From positions 1 to 64,000 of the forward strand of contig ASZJ01000089.1 in the NCBI GenBank assembly GCA_000416275.1: 64,000 nucleotides of DNA, read 5' to 3'. Under the pieces are notes generated by a model. The model had not been told where the DNA came from. It ran no database searches and worked only from the letters and a program-made list of their open reading frames with translations. The translations under genes were made by a program, and so were the position numbers. The stretch comes from Osedax symbiont Rs1. Lineage in GTDB: Bacteria > Pseudomonadota > Gammaproteobacteria > Pseudomonadales > Balneatricaceae. Every line of letters begins with the position of its first letter. Within the stretch, counting starts at the first letter, position 1. Shown here one piece after another: positions 40,231 to 49,781 of this stretch.

Positions 40231-40257
40231 ATAAAAAAGACCACTGCTGCGGCCTTT
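40231..40257 (-). terminator. Rho-independent terminator of the nucleoside operon
   Basis: On the minus strand AAAGGCC pairs with GGTCTTT (with one G-U pair) around an 8-nt loop and runs into six T. It lies about 40 bases after the oxygenase stop, which marks the end of the operon running from the BMP gene. Confidence 0.7.
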
Positions 40258-40297
40258 GTTAAATTTCTCTATCTGTGTGGCCTGTTCAGAAATTCTC

Positions 40298-41140
40298 TTA
40301 GATAACTCCCAACTCTTTTAAACGCTCATTTAAGTAGCTGCCTGCCGTGTATTTATCCGACAGCACCACTTCTGGATTTGGGTGCAAAAATAAAGGTAGT
40401 GATATCCGCGACTTTTTCATGTCTGCGCCATCAGGATTGACCACCCGATGAGTTGTCGAGGGAAAGTACTGTCCGGATGCCTCCTGTAACATGTCACCGA
40501 TATTAATAATTAGATTGCCAAATTCACAGGGCACGTCCAGCCAGTCACCATTTTTAGCTAATACCTGTAAACCCGGCTCGCTAGCTGCGGGTAGCACAGT
40601 CAATAAATTAATATCTTCATGCGCAGCCGCTCGAATCGCGCTCGGCTCTTCATCTCCCAATATTGGCGGGTAGTGAAGCACCCGTAATAGTGATTGCTCA
40701 CTGTTTTCAATCATGCTACCTAGAGGTTGGTGATACCTCGCTGAAACTTCTGTCGGGCTGTGTTGTTCGACCCAATTGAGCAGCTGAGTCGCCAGCGTCG
40801 TCGCCTCTTGGTAATACTGGCTTAATTGCGCCTTTAATTCTGCTGGACACTGCCCCCAAGGATAGTAGTGAAAATACTCCTTAATATCTTGAACACTTTG
40901 CCCCTTGGCGGACTCGGCGAATTTTGCCGGGAAAAATCCATCTTGCGGCCCTTTGTGGTACAGGTATTGATCTTTACTATCGCCATCAAAAAAAACTTGC
41001 CAGTTTTGATAAATAGACTCGACCAACTCTCTATTGATGGGGTGATTTTTCAGCACCCCAAATCCTGTTTCACGTAGAGAGGCTACAAACAGCTCACTGG
41101 CGTGTTTATCGTTGTAATCAATCGCTGCTAATTTAGCCAT
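40298..41140 (-). CDS. 2-oxoglutarate/Fe(II)-dependent oxygenase, IPNS-like
   Basis: This 280-residue soluble oxygenase has the isopenicillin-N-synthase-like jelly roll. It has an N-terminal DIOX_N-like segment (LRETGFGVLKNHPI), iron ligands H174 and D176 in AAAHEDINLL and H231 in STTHRVVNPDG, and the 2-oxoglutarate-binding R245-x-S in KSRISLPLF. All are intact. It is the last gene of a nucleoside uptake and salvage operon, 97 bp after the nucleoside hydrolase and before the terminator. This suggests it acts on a base or nucleoside, as thymine 7-hydroxylase of the same superfamily does; the substrate is inferred, not shown. Confidence 0.85.
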   Translation of the reverse strand: MAKLAAIDYNDKHASELFVASLRETGFGVLKNHPINRELVESIYQNWQVFFDGDSKDQYLYHKGPQDGFFPAKFAESAKGQSVQDIKEYFHYYPWGQCPAELKAQLSQYYQEATTLATQLLNWVEQHSPTEVSARYHQPLGSMIENSEQSLLRVLHYPPILGDEEPSAIRAAAHEDINLLTVLPAASEPGLQVLAKNGDWLDVPCEFGNLIINIGDMLQEASGQYFPSTTHRVVNPDGADMKKSRISLPLFLHPNPEVVLSDKYTAGSYLNERLKELGVI

Positions 41141-41237
41141 TTCATTTACCTTTTTAAGCTACATTCACCAATAGGGAATAGTTCGCCGCTCGCGGCTGTA
41201 TCACCAGCAGCTATTTATAAAGATTATACAAAACTGA

Positions 41238-42191
41238 CTAGCGCCAAAAATCACTGGTCATCGAGGTCGCAAATAAATCCACTAGCCTGGCGCTGTCAAC
41301 TTCCATACAAGCTTTTTGCTTGGGTCTATTTTCCCAAAAAGTCAGCGGGTAGGGGATGCCAAATCGACTCATAATAGTCTGCCCAATCGCCACTCCTTCA
41401 GTGGCGACACATACTTCGCCTTCAATCACGCCAAAGATGCTCGGATCCACCACGTAGGCCACTGCCGAGACGTCATGGGCGTAGCAACCATCTATATCTC
41501 TGATGCTGCTATAGAATTTTATATAAAACTCAGCCGCTTGCGCCATAAACTGACCGACCTTAGGATTTTCACGGGCAATCCTGGCGAACAGTGCATTATT
41601 CAAAATAACTTGATGAGTGACGTCCAAACCGACAATAACCACAGACCATGTGGCAGCCATTACTTTATCTGCAGCATCGGGATCGGATAAAATATTCGCT
41701 TCTGCCACAGGGGAGACATTGCCATCGGCGGCAATCACGCCCCCCATCAATACCACTTCTTTAACCTTTTGCGCGATACTTGGATCTATCTGCAACGCCG
41801 TGGCAAGATTCCCCAGTGGGCCAATAGCCACTAGAGTAACTTCACCTGGATTGGCATTTACTTGATCGACGATAAACTGCGCGGCACTGATCGCGATTGC
41901 CGTACCTTTTGGCGGCGCTAAGCTGACATTTCCAAAACCATTAACACCGTGCACAAAATCCGGAAATGGGCTCAGATCTTTCACCCAAGGGGTTGCGACA
42001 CCGCGGGCAACAGGAACATCTACCCCAGCCATTTCCACTAGAGATAACGCATTTGTAGTCGCCTGATCGACTGATACATTGCCAAATGTCGTCGTTAAGC
42101 CAAGCAATTCTATTTCAGGGTGTGCCATGGCGGTAAAAATCGCCATTGCATCATCAATACCCGGATCTGTATCTAAAATTATTTTATTCAT
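41238..42191 (-). CDS. Nucleoside hydrolase (IunH family)
   Basis: This 317-residue enzyme should split ribonucleosides into base and ribose. The N-terminal calcium-binding motif ILDTDPGIDDAMA (D7, D9, D13, D14) is intact, as are VALIGPLGNLATAL-type and VLMGGV segments and a C-terminal DIDGCYAHDVSAVAYV with the distal histidine-aspartate. It is cytoplasmic. It lies 19 bp after the ribokinase-like gene, so ribose released here would be its substrate. Confidence 0.94.
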   Translation of the reverse strand: MNKIILDTDPGIDDAMAIFTAMAHPEIELLGLTTTFGNVSVDQATTNALSLVEMAGVDVPVARGVATPWVKDLSPFPDFVHGVNGFGNVSLAPPKGTAIAISAAQFIVDQVNANPGEVTLVAIGPLGNLATALQIDPSIAQKVKEVVLMGGVIAADGNVSPVAEANILSDPDAADKVMAATWSVVIVGLDVTHQVILNNALFARIARENPKVGQFMAQAAEFYIKFYSSIRDIDGCYAHDVSAVAYVVDPSIFGVIEGEVCVATEGVAIGQTIMSRFGIPYPLTFWENRPKQKACMEVDSARLVDLFATSMTSDFWR

Positions 42192-42210
42192 GATTATTCA
42201 CACTTATTTT

Positions 42211-43095
42211 TTATAGAGCAGCAACTTGCTCAGCTGTTGGTATACTCGAGGAGGCACCTAGAGTTTGCACCGCTAATGAGGAGGCTTTACAGCCGGCTAT
42301 TAAAGCGGCTTGCTTTGATTCTTTACGGCTAATCGCCGCCATCAGGAAACCCAAAAAGGTATCACCCGCCGCGGTAGTATCGACAACTTCAACTTTATAG
42401 GCATCTACTTGTATGTGCTCTTGACTGTTGACCCACATCGCCCCTTTTGCCCCTAAGGTAATCACGACATCCATTTTAGGAAAACGCTCACGCACTTGTG
42501 CCACCATCTGTGCGCAGCTTAAATCCGCAGTATTTAATATTTGCGATAGCTCTACTTCATTAACCACGAGCAGCGAGACTTTATCGAGCGGAAAGCTGGC
42601 TAAATCAGCCAGCATCGGCGATGGGTTGAGCACTATTTTTAACTGCTTGTGTTGTGCGTATTCAATTGCACGATCAATGTGACTACATTCATTTTGCAGC
42701 AACAGCCAATCACCTTTAACCGCAGCTGCTAAGGATTGGGCAATATCGTCCTCAGTAAAACTTTGATTGGCGCCGCCAAACAGCACGATAGAATTCTCTG
42801 CCTGCTGATCAACTTGGATAATCGCGTGACCACTTGGCTGCTCAACCAACTCCACTAACTGACAGTTAACTCCGGCATCCTCTAATAATCTCACCGCCCA
42901 GCTATCGGCCTTATTACACCGACCAATATGCATTACCGAGGCGCCAGCTCGCGCCAGCGCGATAGATTGATTGGCGCCCTTACCACCGAGCACCTGCTTA
43001 TAATGAGTACTTGAAAGCGTTTCACCAGGCTGCACTAAGTGCGGAACTTGATAGATATGGTCAATATTAATTGATCCATAATTAAAAATTTTCAA
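42211..43095 (-). CDS. Ribokinase-family sugar kinase
   Basis: This 294-residue PfkB-family kinase has the N-terminal GGKGANQSIALARAGA signature, a long sugar-binding region and the C-terminal anion-hole motif VVDTTAAGDTFLGFL with the catalytic aspartate near residue 250. Ribokinase is the best match and fits the adjacent nucleoside hydrolase, giving ribose 5-phosphate; a nucleoside kinase is the alternative. It is in the operon, 51 bp after a permease gene. Confidence 0.92.
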   Translation of the reverse strand: MKIFNYGSINIDHIYQVPHLVQPGETLSSTHYKQVLGGKGANQSIALARAGASVMHIGRCNKADSWAVRLLEDAGVNCQLVELVEQPSGHAIIQVDQQAENSIVLFGGANQSFTEDDIAQSLAAAVKGDWLLLQNECSHIDRAIEYAQHKQLKIVLNPSPMLADLASFPLDKVSLLVVNEVELSQILNTADLSCAQMVAQVRERFPKMDVVITLGAKGAMWVNSQEHIQVDAYKVEVVDTTAAGDTFLGFLMAAISRKESKQAALIAGCKASSLAVQTLGASSSIPTAEQVAAL

Positions 43096-43146
43096 CGCTT
43101 GAACCTCAATAATTATTACTGTTTACTTTGCTATCGAAAAAGCAGG

Positions 43147-44121
43147 TTAGCGCTCTTTAGAATAGGGAATCCCGATCGCTTTTGGCGCGGTCGCTTTGCC
43201 GATAAAGCCCGCTAGTAGAATAACCGTCAGTATGTAGGGGAGCGCCTGCATTAACTGCGCTGGCACTTCACCAATCAGCGGCAGTGGCACACCTTCTAAA
43301 CGCACCGTTAGCGCTTCCAAAAAGCCAAATAGCAGACAGGCTAACAGCGCCGTTTTCGGTCGCCATTTGCCAAAGATCAACGCCGCTAACGCAATATAGC
43401 CTTTACCTGCGGACATTTCGCGAATGAAGGAGGCATTTTGCGCTGTGGATAAGTATGCGCCGGCGATGCCACACAAAAGTCCGGCACAGATAACCGCACG
43501 GTACCTTAGCCAAAACACCGATATACCTGCAGTATCAACTGCCTGTGGATTCTCACCGACCGCTCTCAGGCGCAGCCCGAAACGGGTTTGATAAACAACC
43601 CACCAAGTGACGGGCACTGTAATAAATGCCAGATACACTAAAGCGTTGTGTCCACTGATTAGCTGCGAGTAGATCGCCCCTAGTACCGGCACGTTTTCCA
43701 CCGCTAATGCGCCGGGTAAATCTATCGATAAAAATCGCGCATCACCACTTAACAGTGGCGTTTGTCCACCTTGATGGAACCAGGCTATGCCTAGAGTCAC
43801 GGTCAAGCCAGAGGCTAGTATGTTGATCGCTAAACCACTGACTACCTGGTTGCCTTTATGGGTAATACAGGCAAAACCGTGCAGCAGCGACATACTGATC
43901 GCCACCCCAATTGCCCCCAGCAAGCCCAGCCAAGCTGAGCCGGTAACAGATGCAACTGCCGCTGCGGCAAAGGCACCGGCCAGCATCTTTCCCTCTAGAC
44001 CAATATCGACAATCCCGGATCGCTCGGAAAACAAGCCGGCCATTGCACAGAGAATTAACGGAGTAGACACTCTAATAGTGGCGTCAAAAGTAGATAGCAT
44101 TATCGTCAAAAATTCAGACAT
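43147..44121 (-). CDS. Nucleoside ABC transporter permease 2
   Basis: This 324-residue inner-membrane permease of the BPD_transp_2 type has about eight helices. The conserved opening ILCAMAGLFSERSGIVDIGL and the motif GENPQAVDTAGISV match BMP-linked nucleoside transporters such as NupQ/YufQ. I start it at the ATG at 44121 with GGAGAG upstream. It overlaps the stop of the other permease by 8 bases. Together they form the channel for the ATPase and BMP genes upstream. Confidence 0.92.
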   Translation of the reverse strand: MSEFLTIMLSTFDATIRVSTPLILCAMAGLFSERSGIVDIGLEGKMLAGAFAAAAVASVTGSAWLGLLGAIGVAISMSLLHGFACITHKGNQVVSGLAINILASGLTVTLGIAWFHQGGQTPLLSGDARFLSIDLPGALAVENVPVLGAIYSQLISGHNALVYLAFITVPVTWWVVYQTRFGLRLRAVGENPQAVDTAGISVFWLRYRAVICAGLLCGIAGAYLSTAQNASFIREMSAGKGYIALAALIFGKWRPKTALLACLLFGFLEALTVRLEGVPLPLIGEVPAQLMQALPYILTVILLAGFIGKATAPKAIGIPYSKER

Positions 44122-45229
44122 CAGCACTCTCCTTTGCAGCGGTCAATTTTATAAATAGCTTTTCCAAACCGGGCTTAATCATTAGCGATAACGCACCGCA
44201 GAACAAGATAACTAAACCTTGAATAACCACTACTAAATCACTGGTAATATTAGCCACTTCAAATGACAGCTCGGCCCCACCTTGATATAACGCACCAAAT
44301 AACAAACTGGCAATCACTATCCCTATCGGATGGTTTCTGCCCATCAGCGAAACCGCTATACCGGTAAATCCGGCACCGGCAACAAAGTCTAATAGTACCC
44401 GCTCCTGGGCGCCCATCACTTCATTGATCCCAACCATGGCCGCCATCGCCCCGGAAATACACATAGTGATCACAATCACCCGCTTGGTATTAATTCCCGA
44501 GTAAATTGCCGCATTTTGATTAAAGCCAATCATGCGAATGGCGTAACCTAAGCGAGTGTGCCAAAGCAGTAGCCACATCAACACACAGCAAGCTAGCGCC
44601 AAAAAAATTGAGATATTGAGCGGGCTATTTGAAATATCTATTCCCAGCCCCGCAAACAGCTCTTTGATCGAGGGAATCGTTGCAGCATCGGCAATACTAC
44701 GCGTCTGAGGAGCCATACTGCCCGGTTCAATTAAGACGTTGACCAGTAGGTAAACCATCAATGCCGATGCAATAAAGTTGAACATAATCGTGGTTATAAC
44801 GACATGACTGCCTCGGTAAGCTTGTAAGTAGGCCGGTATAAACGCCCAGGCGGCGCCAAATGCGGCTCCTGCTGCTATCGCAAAGGGAAAGAGCGCCCAC
44901 CAGGGCATGAAGCTGTCTAAACTCAAACACATTAAGCCGACACCTAAGCCGCCAATATAGGCTTGGCCCTCGCCACCAATATTAAATAGACCTGCGTGAA
45001 AAGCGATCGAGACCGCCAGGCCGGTAAAAATAAAGTTGGTCGTGTAATACAAGGTATAACCTATACCTTCATCATAGCCAAATGCGCCCATTAAAATGTA
45101 CTGTACCGCCTCAATCGGATTTTCACCAATTAACAAGATCACCAAACCTGAAACGGCAAACGCCATACACACATTAATCAGTGGTATGACACCAATATCA
45201 ATCCACGCTGGTAGTGTTTTATTACTCAT
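44114..45229 (-). CDS. Nucleoside ABC transporter permease 1
   Basis: This 371-residue inner-membrane permease of the NupP/YufP type has about ten helices, with GLFNIGGEGQAYIGGLG and the cytoplasmic coupling motif GFNQNAAIYSGINTKR. The stop overlaps the next permease and the start overlaps the ATPase stop by 4 bases (ATGA). Substrate assignment to nucleosides rests on the BMP protein and the salvage enzymes downstream. Confidence 0.93.
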   Translation of the reverse strand: MSNKTLPAWIDIGVIPLINVCMAFAVSGLVILLIGENPIEAVQYILMGAFGYDEGIGYTLYYTTNFIFTGLAVSIAFHAGLFNIGGEGQAYIGGLGVGLMCLSLDSFMPWWALFPFAIAAGAAFGAAWAFIPAYLQAYRGSHVVITTIMFNFIASALMVYLLVNVLIEPGSMAPQTRSIADAATIPSIKELFAGLGIDISNSPLNISIFLALACCVLMWLLLWHTRLGYAIRMIGFNQNAAIYSGINTKRVIVITMCISGAMAAMVGINEVMGAQERVLLDFVAGAGFTGIAVSLMGRNHPIGIVIASLLFGALYQGGAELSFEVANITSDLVVVIQGLVILFCGALSLMIKPGLEKLFIKLTAAKESADV

Positions 45230-46815
45230 GACGCTGTTATCTCTTGTGCAGAGGTATCTGATTCAGATCCTGCATTACCCATTAGTAGTCCAAGCTTTTG
45301 CGCGTCGGCATCCGCAGCGGCCATTTCACCGACGATACGCCCTTCAAACATCACAATAATGCGATCGCACAGTGACATAACTTCTTCTAATTCAACCGAG
45401 ACCACCAGCACTGCACTGCCGGCATCTCGCAAACTAACCACTTGTTGATGAATAAATTCAATCGCGCCGATATCGACACCGCGGGTAGGTTGCCCGACCA
45501 ATAGCACTTTAGGTTTTCTCTCCATTTCCCTGGCGATACAGAGCTTTTGCTGATTGCCTCCAGAGAAATTGGCCGACTTCAAATGTGGATTGCCGGGTCT
45601 GACATCAAACTCTGCCATCAATTTGACGCAGTGTTCGGTAACGGCCTTGTTGTTCATAAAAATCCGGCCATTAAACTCCGGCTCATCTTGAAAGCCCATA
45701 ATCGCAGTTTCGCGGGCACTAAAATCAGTGACCATGCCTTGTTTGTGTCGATCTTCGGCTACGTGCCCTAAGCTCAAGTGCCTAAAGTCTTTGGCATTTA
45801 GCACATTATCTTTATCAATAGCACAGCCGCCGAGTACAACACTGCCCTGCTGCACAGCAACAATACCACTGAGCACGTCTAACAGCTCAGTTTGACCGTT
45901 ACCTGAGACACCTGCAATACCGAGTATTTCCCCAGCGTGCACTTTTAAACTGACATTATCTAAGCGGGTAACACCACTGCTATCTTTAATGGTTAGATTC
46001 TTGGCCTCTAACAAAACTTTACCGGGTTTGGCAGGCGTTTTATCTACTTCTAATAACACCTTGCGACCGACCATTAGTTCAGCCAACTCTTCCTTGGTCG
46101 TAGTAGCCGTTTCACGGGTAGCCACCATTGTGCCGCCGCGCATCACTGTTACTTCATCGGTAATCGCCAGAATTTCTTGTAATTTATGGGTGATCAACAT
46201 CACACTGACACCGCGCTTGCGCAAGGCGTTGAGAATCTCAAATAACTGCCGTACTTCCTGTGGTGTCAACACGCCGGTCGGCTCATCCAAAATTAGTATT
46301 TCAGCGCCACGATACAAAGCTTTGAGGATTTCGACTCGCTGCTGCAGGCCCACCGCTAAATCACCGGTGATAGCATCCGGATCCACCGCCAAGCCAAACT
46401 CATTGGACAAGCGCTGCAATTCTTCTCGGGCGCTAATTTTGCTTTCTTTCAGGGAGCTACTCAACTCGGCGCCGAGCATCACATTTTCAAGCACGCTAAA
46501 GTTTTCGATGAGCATAAAGTGCTGATGCACCATACCTATTCCGGCATAGATGGCATCTTTAGACGAGCGAATAGAAGAGAGTTTACCGTTGACGAGTATT
46601 TCACCACTGTCAGCCTCGTAGAAGCCGTAAAGAATACTCATTAGAGTGGATTTTCCAGCGCCGTTCTCACCAATAATGCCATGAATGCTACCTTTGGCAA
46701 CTTTCAAATTAACATTTTTATTAGCCTGAACTGGACCGAAACTTTTATTTATCTTTCGTAAATCAATTGCAGGAGGCTGCATCGCCTTCTGCTCAGAGCT
46801 ATCGTTACTTATCAT
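45226..46815 (-). CDS. Nucleoside ABC transporter, double ATPase subunit
   Basis: This 529-residue protein is made of two ABC domains, as in NupO/YufO. The first has Walker A GENGAGKSTLMSILYG near residue 52 and ILILDEPTGVLTPQE. The second has a degenerate Walker A, GVSGNGQTELLDVLSG, lacking the lysine, but keeps the signature FSGGNQQKLCIAREM. One competent and one degenerate site is normal for this family. It couples ATP hydrolysis to import through the two permeases downstream. Confidence 0.93.
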   Translation of the reverse strand: MISNDSSEQKAMQPPAIDLRKINKSFGPVQANKNVNLKVAKGSIHGIIGENGAGKSTLMSILYGFYEADSGEILVNGKLSSIRSSKDAIYAGIGMVHQHFMLIENFSVLENVMLGAELSSSLKESKISAREELQRLSNEFGLAVDPDAITGDLAVGLQQRVEILKALYRGAEILILDEPTGVLTPQEVRQLFEILNALRKRGVSVMLITHKLQEILAITDEVTVMRGGTMVATRETATTTKEELAELMVGRKVLLEVDKTPAKPGKVLLEAKNLTIKDSSGVTRLDNVSLKVHAGEILGIAGVSGNGQTELLDVLSGIVAVQQGSVVLGGCAIDKDNVLNAKDFRHLSLGHVAEDRHKQGMVTDFSARETAIMGFQDEPEFNGRIFMNNKAVTEHCVKLMAEFDVRPGNPHLKSANFSGGNQQKLCIAREMERKPKVLLVGQPTRGVDIGAIEFIHQQVVSLRDAGSAVLVVSVELEEVMSLCDRIIVMFEGRIVGEMAAADADAQKLGLLMGNAGSESDTSAQEITAS

Positions 46816-46905
46816 TCAATTTTCACAATTTTTGAGAAATAACCCCGTGGCTAGCCTTTGAATCTTATTCCGCTCAAACTCCAACACAAAAAGGGGTAGT
46901 CAAGC

Positions 46906-46933
46906 TGTGCCAACATCAGCAGATATTGGCACA
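46906..46933. promoter_or_regulatory. Intercistronic palindrome between BMP and ATPase genes
   Basis: TGTGCCAA (46906-46913) pairs with TTGGCACA (46926-46933), and the inner bases ATC/GAT extend the stem after one mismatch. No T-run follows directly. Such stems after a binding-protein gene often stabilise its message so it exceeds that of the membrane subunits; that use is inferred. Confidence 0.5.
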
Positions 46934-46944
46934 AAACTTGTATA

Positions 46945-47940
46945 TTATAGTGAAGGACACTTACTGTCAGACATGTAGTCATGGACTACAATTTTACCGG
47001 CGATAATATCAGCTTTCGCTTGATCGACAGCCGCTTTCATCTCAGCGGTAATCAACGCTTTGTTGTGCTCATCATAAGCCCAAGCAACACCACCTTCAGC
47101 TAAACCAAGTACGTTAAATCCAGCTTTCCAAGTATCATCTTGGACACCTTTAAAGGTGTTATAAGCAGCGACATTAACTCGCTTGATCATCGAGGTCAGC
47201 ATAGTACCCGGATGGATGTGGTTTTGATTTGAATCAACGCCGATTGCAAATTTACCAGCATCTTTAGCTGCTTGATAAACGCCGATTCCCGTGCCACCAG
47301 CGGCGGCAAATACCACATCTGAACCACGATCAAACTGACTGCGTGCCAACTCGCCACCTTTTACCGGATCGTTCCAAGCAGAAGGTGTTGAACCTGTCAT
47401 ATTAGAGATCACTTTTATGTCTTTAACCGCGTATTTAGCACCTTGTGCAAAGCCGCAGTTAAAACGACGAATTAGAGGTATATCCATACCGCCAATAAAA
47501 CTAACCGCCTTAGATTCAGACTTCATTGCCGCCAATAGGCCGACTAAGAAAGAACCTTCGTGCTCTTTAAAAACAATCGATTGAACATTGGGTAAATCAA
47601 CCACCGCATCAATGATGCTGAATTTAGTCTCTGGAAAATCTTTGGCAACTTTTTCTAAAGCGGTCGCTTGCGCAAAACCAATCGCCAGTACCGGATTAGA
47701 TTTACGCTGTGCCATCTTGCGAATAGCCTGCTCGCGCTGCGACGGGTTAGTCACTTCAAACTCGCGATACTTAATACCAGTCTCATTCCTAAACTGCTCT
47801 ACACCTTCATATACACCTTGGTTGAAAGACTTATCGAACTTTCCACCCATATCAAATACAACGGCGGGTTTAAGTTCAGCTGCCATAGCTGAGGAGGCAA
47901 TACTAACAGCTGCTGTTAACATTATAAGTTGACGTTTCAT
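46945..47940 (-). CDS. BMP-family nucleoside-binding protein
   Basis: This is the periplasmic binding protein of the transporter, 331 residues from the ATG at 47940, chosen because GGAGAAATCA precedes it. A signal peptide (MKRQLIMLTAAVSIASSAMA) ends in AMA, so it is probably a soluble periplasmic protein, not a lipoprotein. BMP-domain segments include VVFDMGGKFDKSFNQGVYEG, ASGT-like AAAGGTGIGVYQAAKDAG and the ligand aspartate region FAIGVDSNQNHIHPG. It heads the nucleoside operon. Confidence 0.93.
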   Translation of the reverse strand: MKRQLIMLTAAVSIASSAMAAELKPAVVFDMGGKFDKSFNQGVYEGVEQFRNETGIKYREFEVTNPSQREQAIRKMAQRKSNPVLAIGFAQATALEKVAKDFPETKFSIIDAVVDLPNVQSIVFKEHEGSFLVGLLAAMKSESKAVSFIGGMDIPLIRRFNCGFAQGAKYAVKDIKVISNMTGSTPSAWNDPVKGGELARSQFDRGSDVVFAAAGGTGIGVYQAAKDAGKFAIGVDSNQNHIHPGTMLTSMIKRVNVAAYNTFKGVQDDTWKAGFNVLGLAEGGVAWAYDEHNKALITAEMKAAVDQAKADIIAGKIVVHDYMSDSKCPSL

Positions 47941-48613
47941 TGATTTCTCCATGATATACTTTTTGTTTGTTTTTATAGATTGCAACAACAATGCTGCGTG
48001 ACCATTATTTGAACCCACTACTTCCAAACTTAAGTTATTGTTTTTATAGCATAATTGAAATATTTTAACTGTACCTTTAGGTGCAGTAGAATTTTTCAAA
48101 GCGCTGTAAGGTCAAGAGCTTATGCTAAGCATTGCTAGAAGCTAGTGATTCAAGTATTACTGTTAAAACTTTAATGGCAGTTAAACAAATTCACTGCTAG
48201 TTGTATAGCGACAAAGTGTGAAATCGAAAGACTGATTTGAAATTGTACACAATTGAACAGGTAATTAGGTACATCTTTTACCTTAAATTTTACATTTAGT
48301 CTAATCTTCCACAGTAAGAGTAGCGATAAAGCGACATCAATCTAATATTTGTTCTATTGTTTAAAGATTCAGATTTATTCAAAGAAAATGCTCGGGTAGA
48401 ATAGAGCAAATTTTATAACAATAACTCACACTGAGGAGAGAGGCTAACACCGCTCCTATTTAAGTTAACATTTAAGTCGGCATTAAGAGCCAGCATTAGC
48501 CAGCCTACTTTTGCTAAAATGGCCCCTCTTCAATCTCTATTTTGCAGGAGGGTAATGCCTAAAAAATTATAAACAATATTATTTACCTTATGATGACAAA
48601 GGACTCAAAGCAT
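47941..48613. other. Promoter region of the nucleoside operon and sel1 gene
   Basis: About 670 bp between the divergent BMP and Sel1 genes, including a partial RF1 copy. Promoters for both should lie here. I could not fix -35/-10 elements or an operator with confidence. Confidence 0.35.
48045..48153 (+). repeat. RF1 dispersed repeat, copy 8 (degenerate)
   Basis: Recognisable blocks are AATTGAAATATTTTAACTG, CGCTGTAAGGTCAAGAGCTT and the right end AGCTAGTGATTCAAG. The left terminus is not seen. It lies in the region expected to hold the BMP operon promoter. Confidence 0.5.
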
Positions 48614-49420
48614 ATGAGCAAGCAATCATTCATTCCCTTAGTTGGTCTTATTAGCTGCCTTACTATCACCTCCGTCTCTGCTGATTATTTATCCAGAGCA
48701 CAGACAGCTATAGATCAGCAAGATTATAAAACAGCGCTCAAAGAACTCAGCCCCGCTGTTCGTGGCGGCAAGGCGGCTGCCACCAACTTGATGGGTAAGA
48801 TGTATCAAAATGGCTGGGGAGTTCCCTCGGATATAGACAGAGCTAAATCCTTTTATAAAAAAGGGGCGTTTTCAGGTCATATCGACAGCGTCAACAGCTT
48901 GAAAGCACTGGCCGATATCCAGTATTTAAAAGAGTTAGATATAACCAAGAAAAAAGCTAAGGCCGGCAATGCGACCGCGCAAAACCGCCTGGGAGAAATG
49001 CTCGAATTCGGATTTGGTATCAAGCGCGATCTCAAGGCGGCATTCGATCAATACCAGCTAGCGGCAGATCAAGGCTATGTTTCTGCACAGCACAATTTAG
49101 GTCGTAGCTACAATTTTGGAACTGGGGTTAAACAAGACTTCGCAGTCGCGGAAAACTGGTACCGAATTGCCGCTAATAAAGGCTACCACAAATCCATGTT
49201 CTACCTGGGCACTCTCTACGCCACTGACCATGGAAAAGACCACAGCAACCATCAAGACATTATCGCTTTTGCCTGGATGAACAATGCTGCCGCCCTCGGA
49301 GACAAGACTGCCGCATCTATCGAAAATCGATTGTTAATGAAACTCGATGAACAGCAAATGGTGGTCGCCAAAAAACTGGCCGATCAATACAAGAAAAATT
49401 ACGTAACACCTTTTCAATAA
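48614..49420 (+). CDS. Sel1-repeat protein, secreted
   Basis: This 268-residue protein has a signal peptide (MSKQSFIPLVGLISCLTITS, cleaved near VSA-DY) and five or six Sel1-type TPR units. Examples are NLMGKMYQNGWGVPSDIDRA, NRLGEMLEFGFGIKRDLKAA and NLGRSYNFGTGVKQDFAVAE. Such proteins are periplasmic scaffolds of unknown partners. An upstream ATG at 48590 is possible, but the one at 48614 starts the signal peptide cleanly. Confidence 0.85.
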   Translation: MSKQSFIPLVGLISCLTITSVSADYLSRAQTAIDQQDYKTALKELSPAVRGGKAAATNLMGKMYQNGWGVPSDIDRAKSFYKKGAFSGHIDSVNSLKALADIQYLKELDITKKKAKAGNATAQNRLGEMLEFGFGIKRDLKAAFDQYQLAADQGYVSAQHNLGRSYNFGTGVKQDFAVAENWYRIAANKGYHKSMFYLGTLYATDHGKDHSNHQDIIAFAWMNNAAALGDKTAASIENRLLMKLDEQQMVVAKKLADQYKKNYVTPFQ

Positions 49421-49432
49421 ACCGACGCTGCG

Positions 49433-49461
49433 CTCCCAGCAATTAATTATTATGCTGGGAG
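49433..49461 (+). terminator. Hairpin after the sel1-repeat gene
   Basis: CTCCCAGCA (49433-49441) pairs perfectly with TGCTGGGAG (49453-49461), 12 bases after the stop. The following bases are TTAGC, so the T-run is poor, but the position fits a transcript end. RF2 starts 8 bases later. Confidence 0.5.
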
Positions 49462-49469
49462 TTAGCTAG

Positions 49470-49671
49470 AGACCTCTGCTAAACATTGCGAGCGAAGATA
49501 ATACCAGGCAAAAAACGGCGAGATAGCGGAGTCAGTGTGCCCCTCACTTTGGGTACAGCGCGCCCTTCTTTCATGGGTATTGCTGGTGTAAATAAGCCTA
49601 TTGAGCCAGTTTTTAACCCCGTATTACCGAGCGCAGTTATCATACCCTCTGGGTAAGTTATGCAGAGGTCT
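49470..49671 (+). repeat. RF2 MITE-like element, long copy
   Basis: Ends AGACCTCTGCTAAAC and GTTATGCAGAGGTCT. Compared with the 31268 copy it carries about 100 extra bases between AAAAAACGGCGAGATAGCGG and GAGCGCAGTTATCATACC. The two outer arms are otherwise nearly identical, so the extra segment is an insertion here or a deletion in the shorter copies. Confidence 0.75.
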
Positions 49672-49781
49672 CATTTTATGTGCTAGCTTTTTGTGCCAAT
49701 CAACAACCGCACAGCATCGACAATCGGCGGCGTTTCCATCGGGAAATGACCGGCTTTAACCGGATTAATAAACAACAACTT

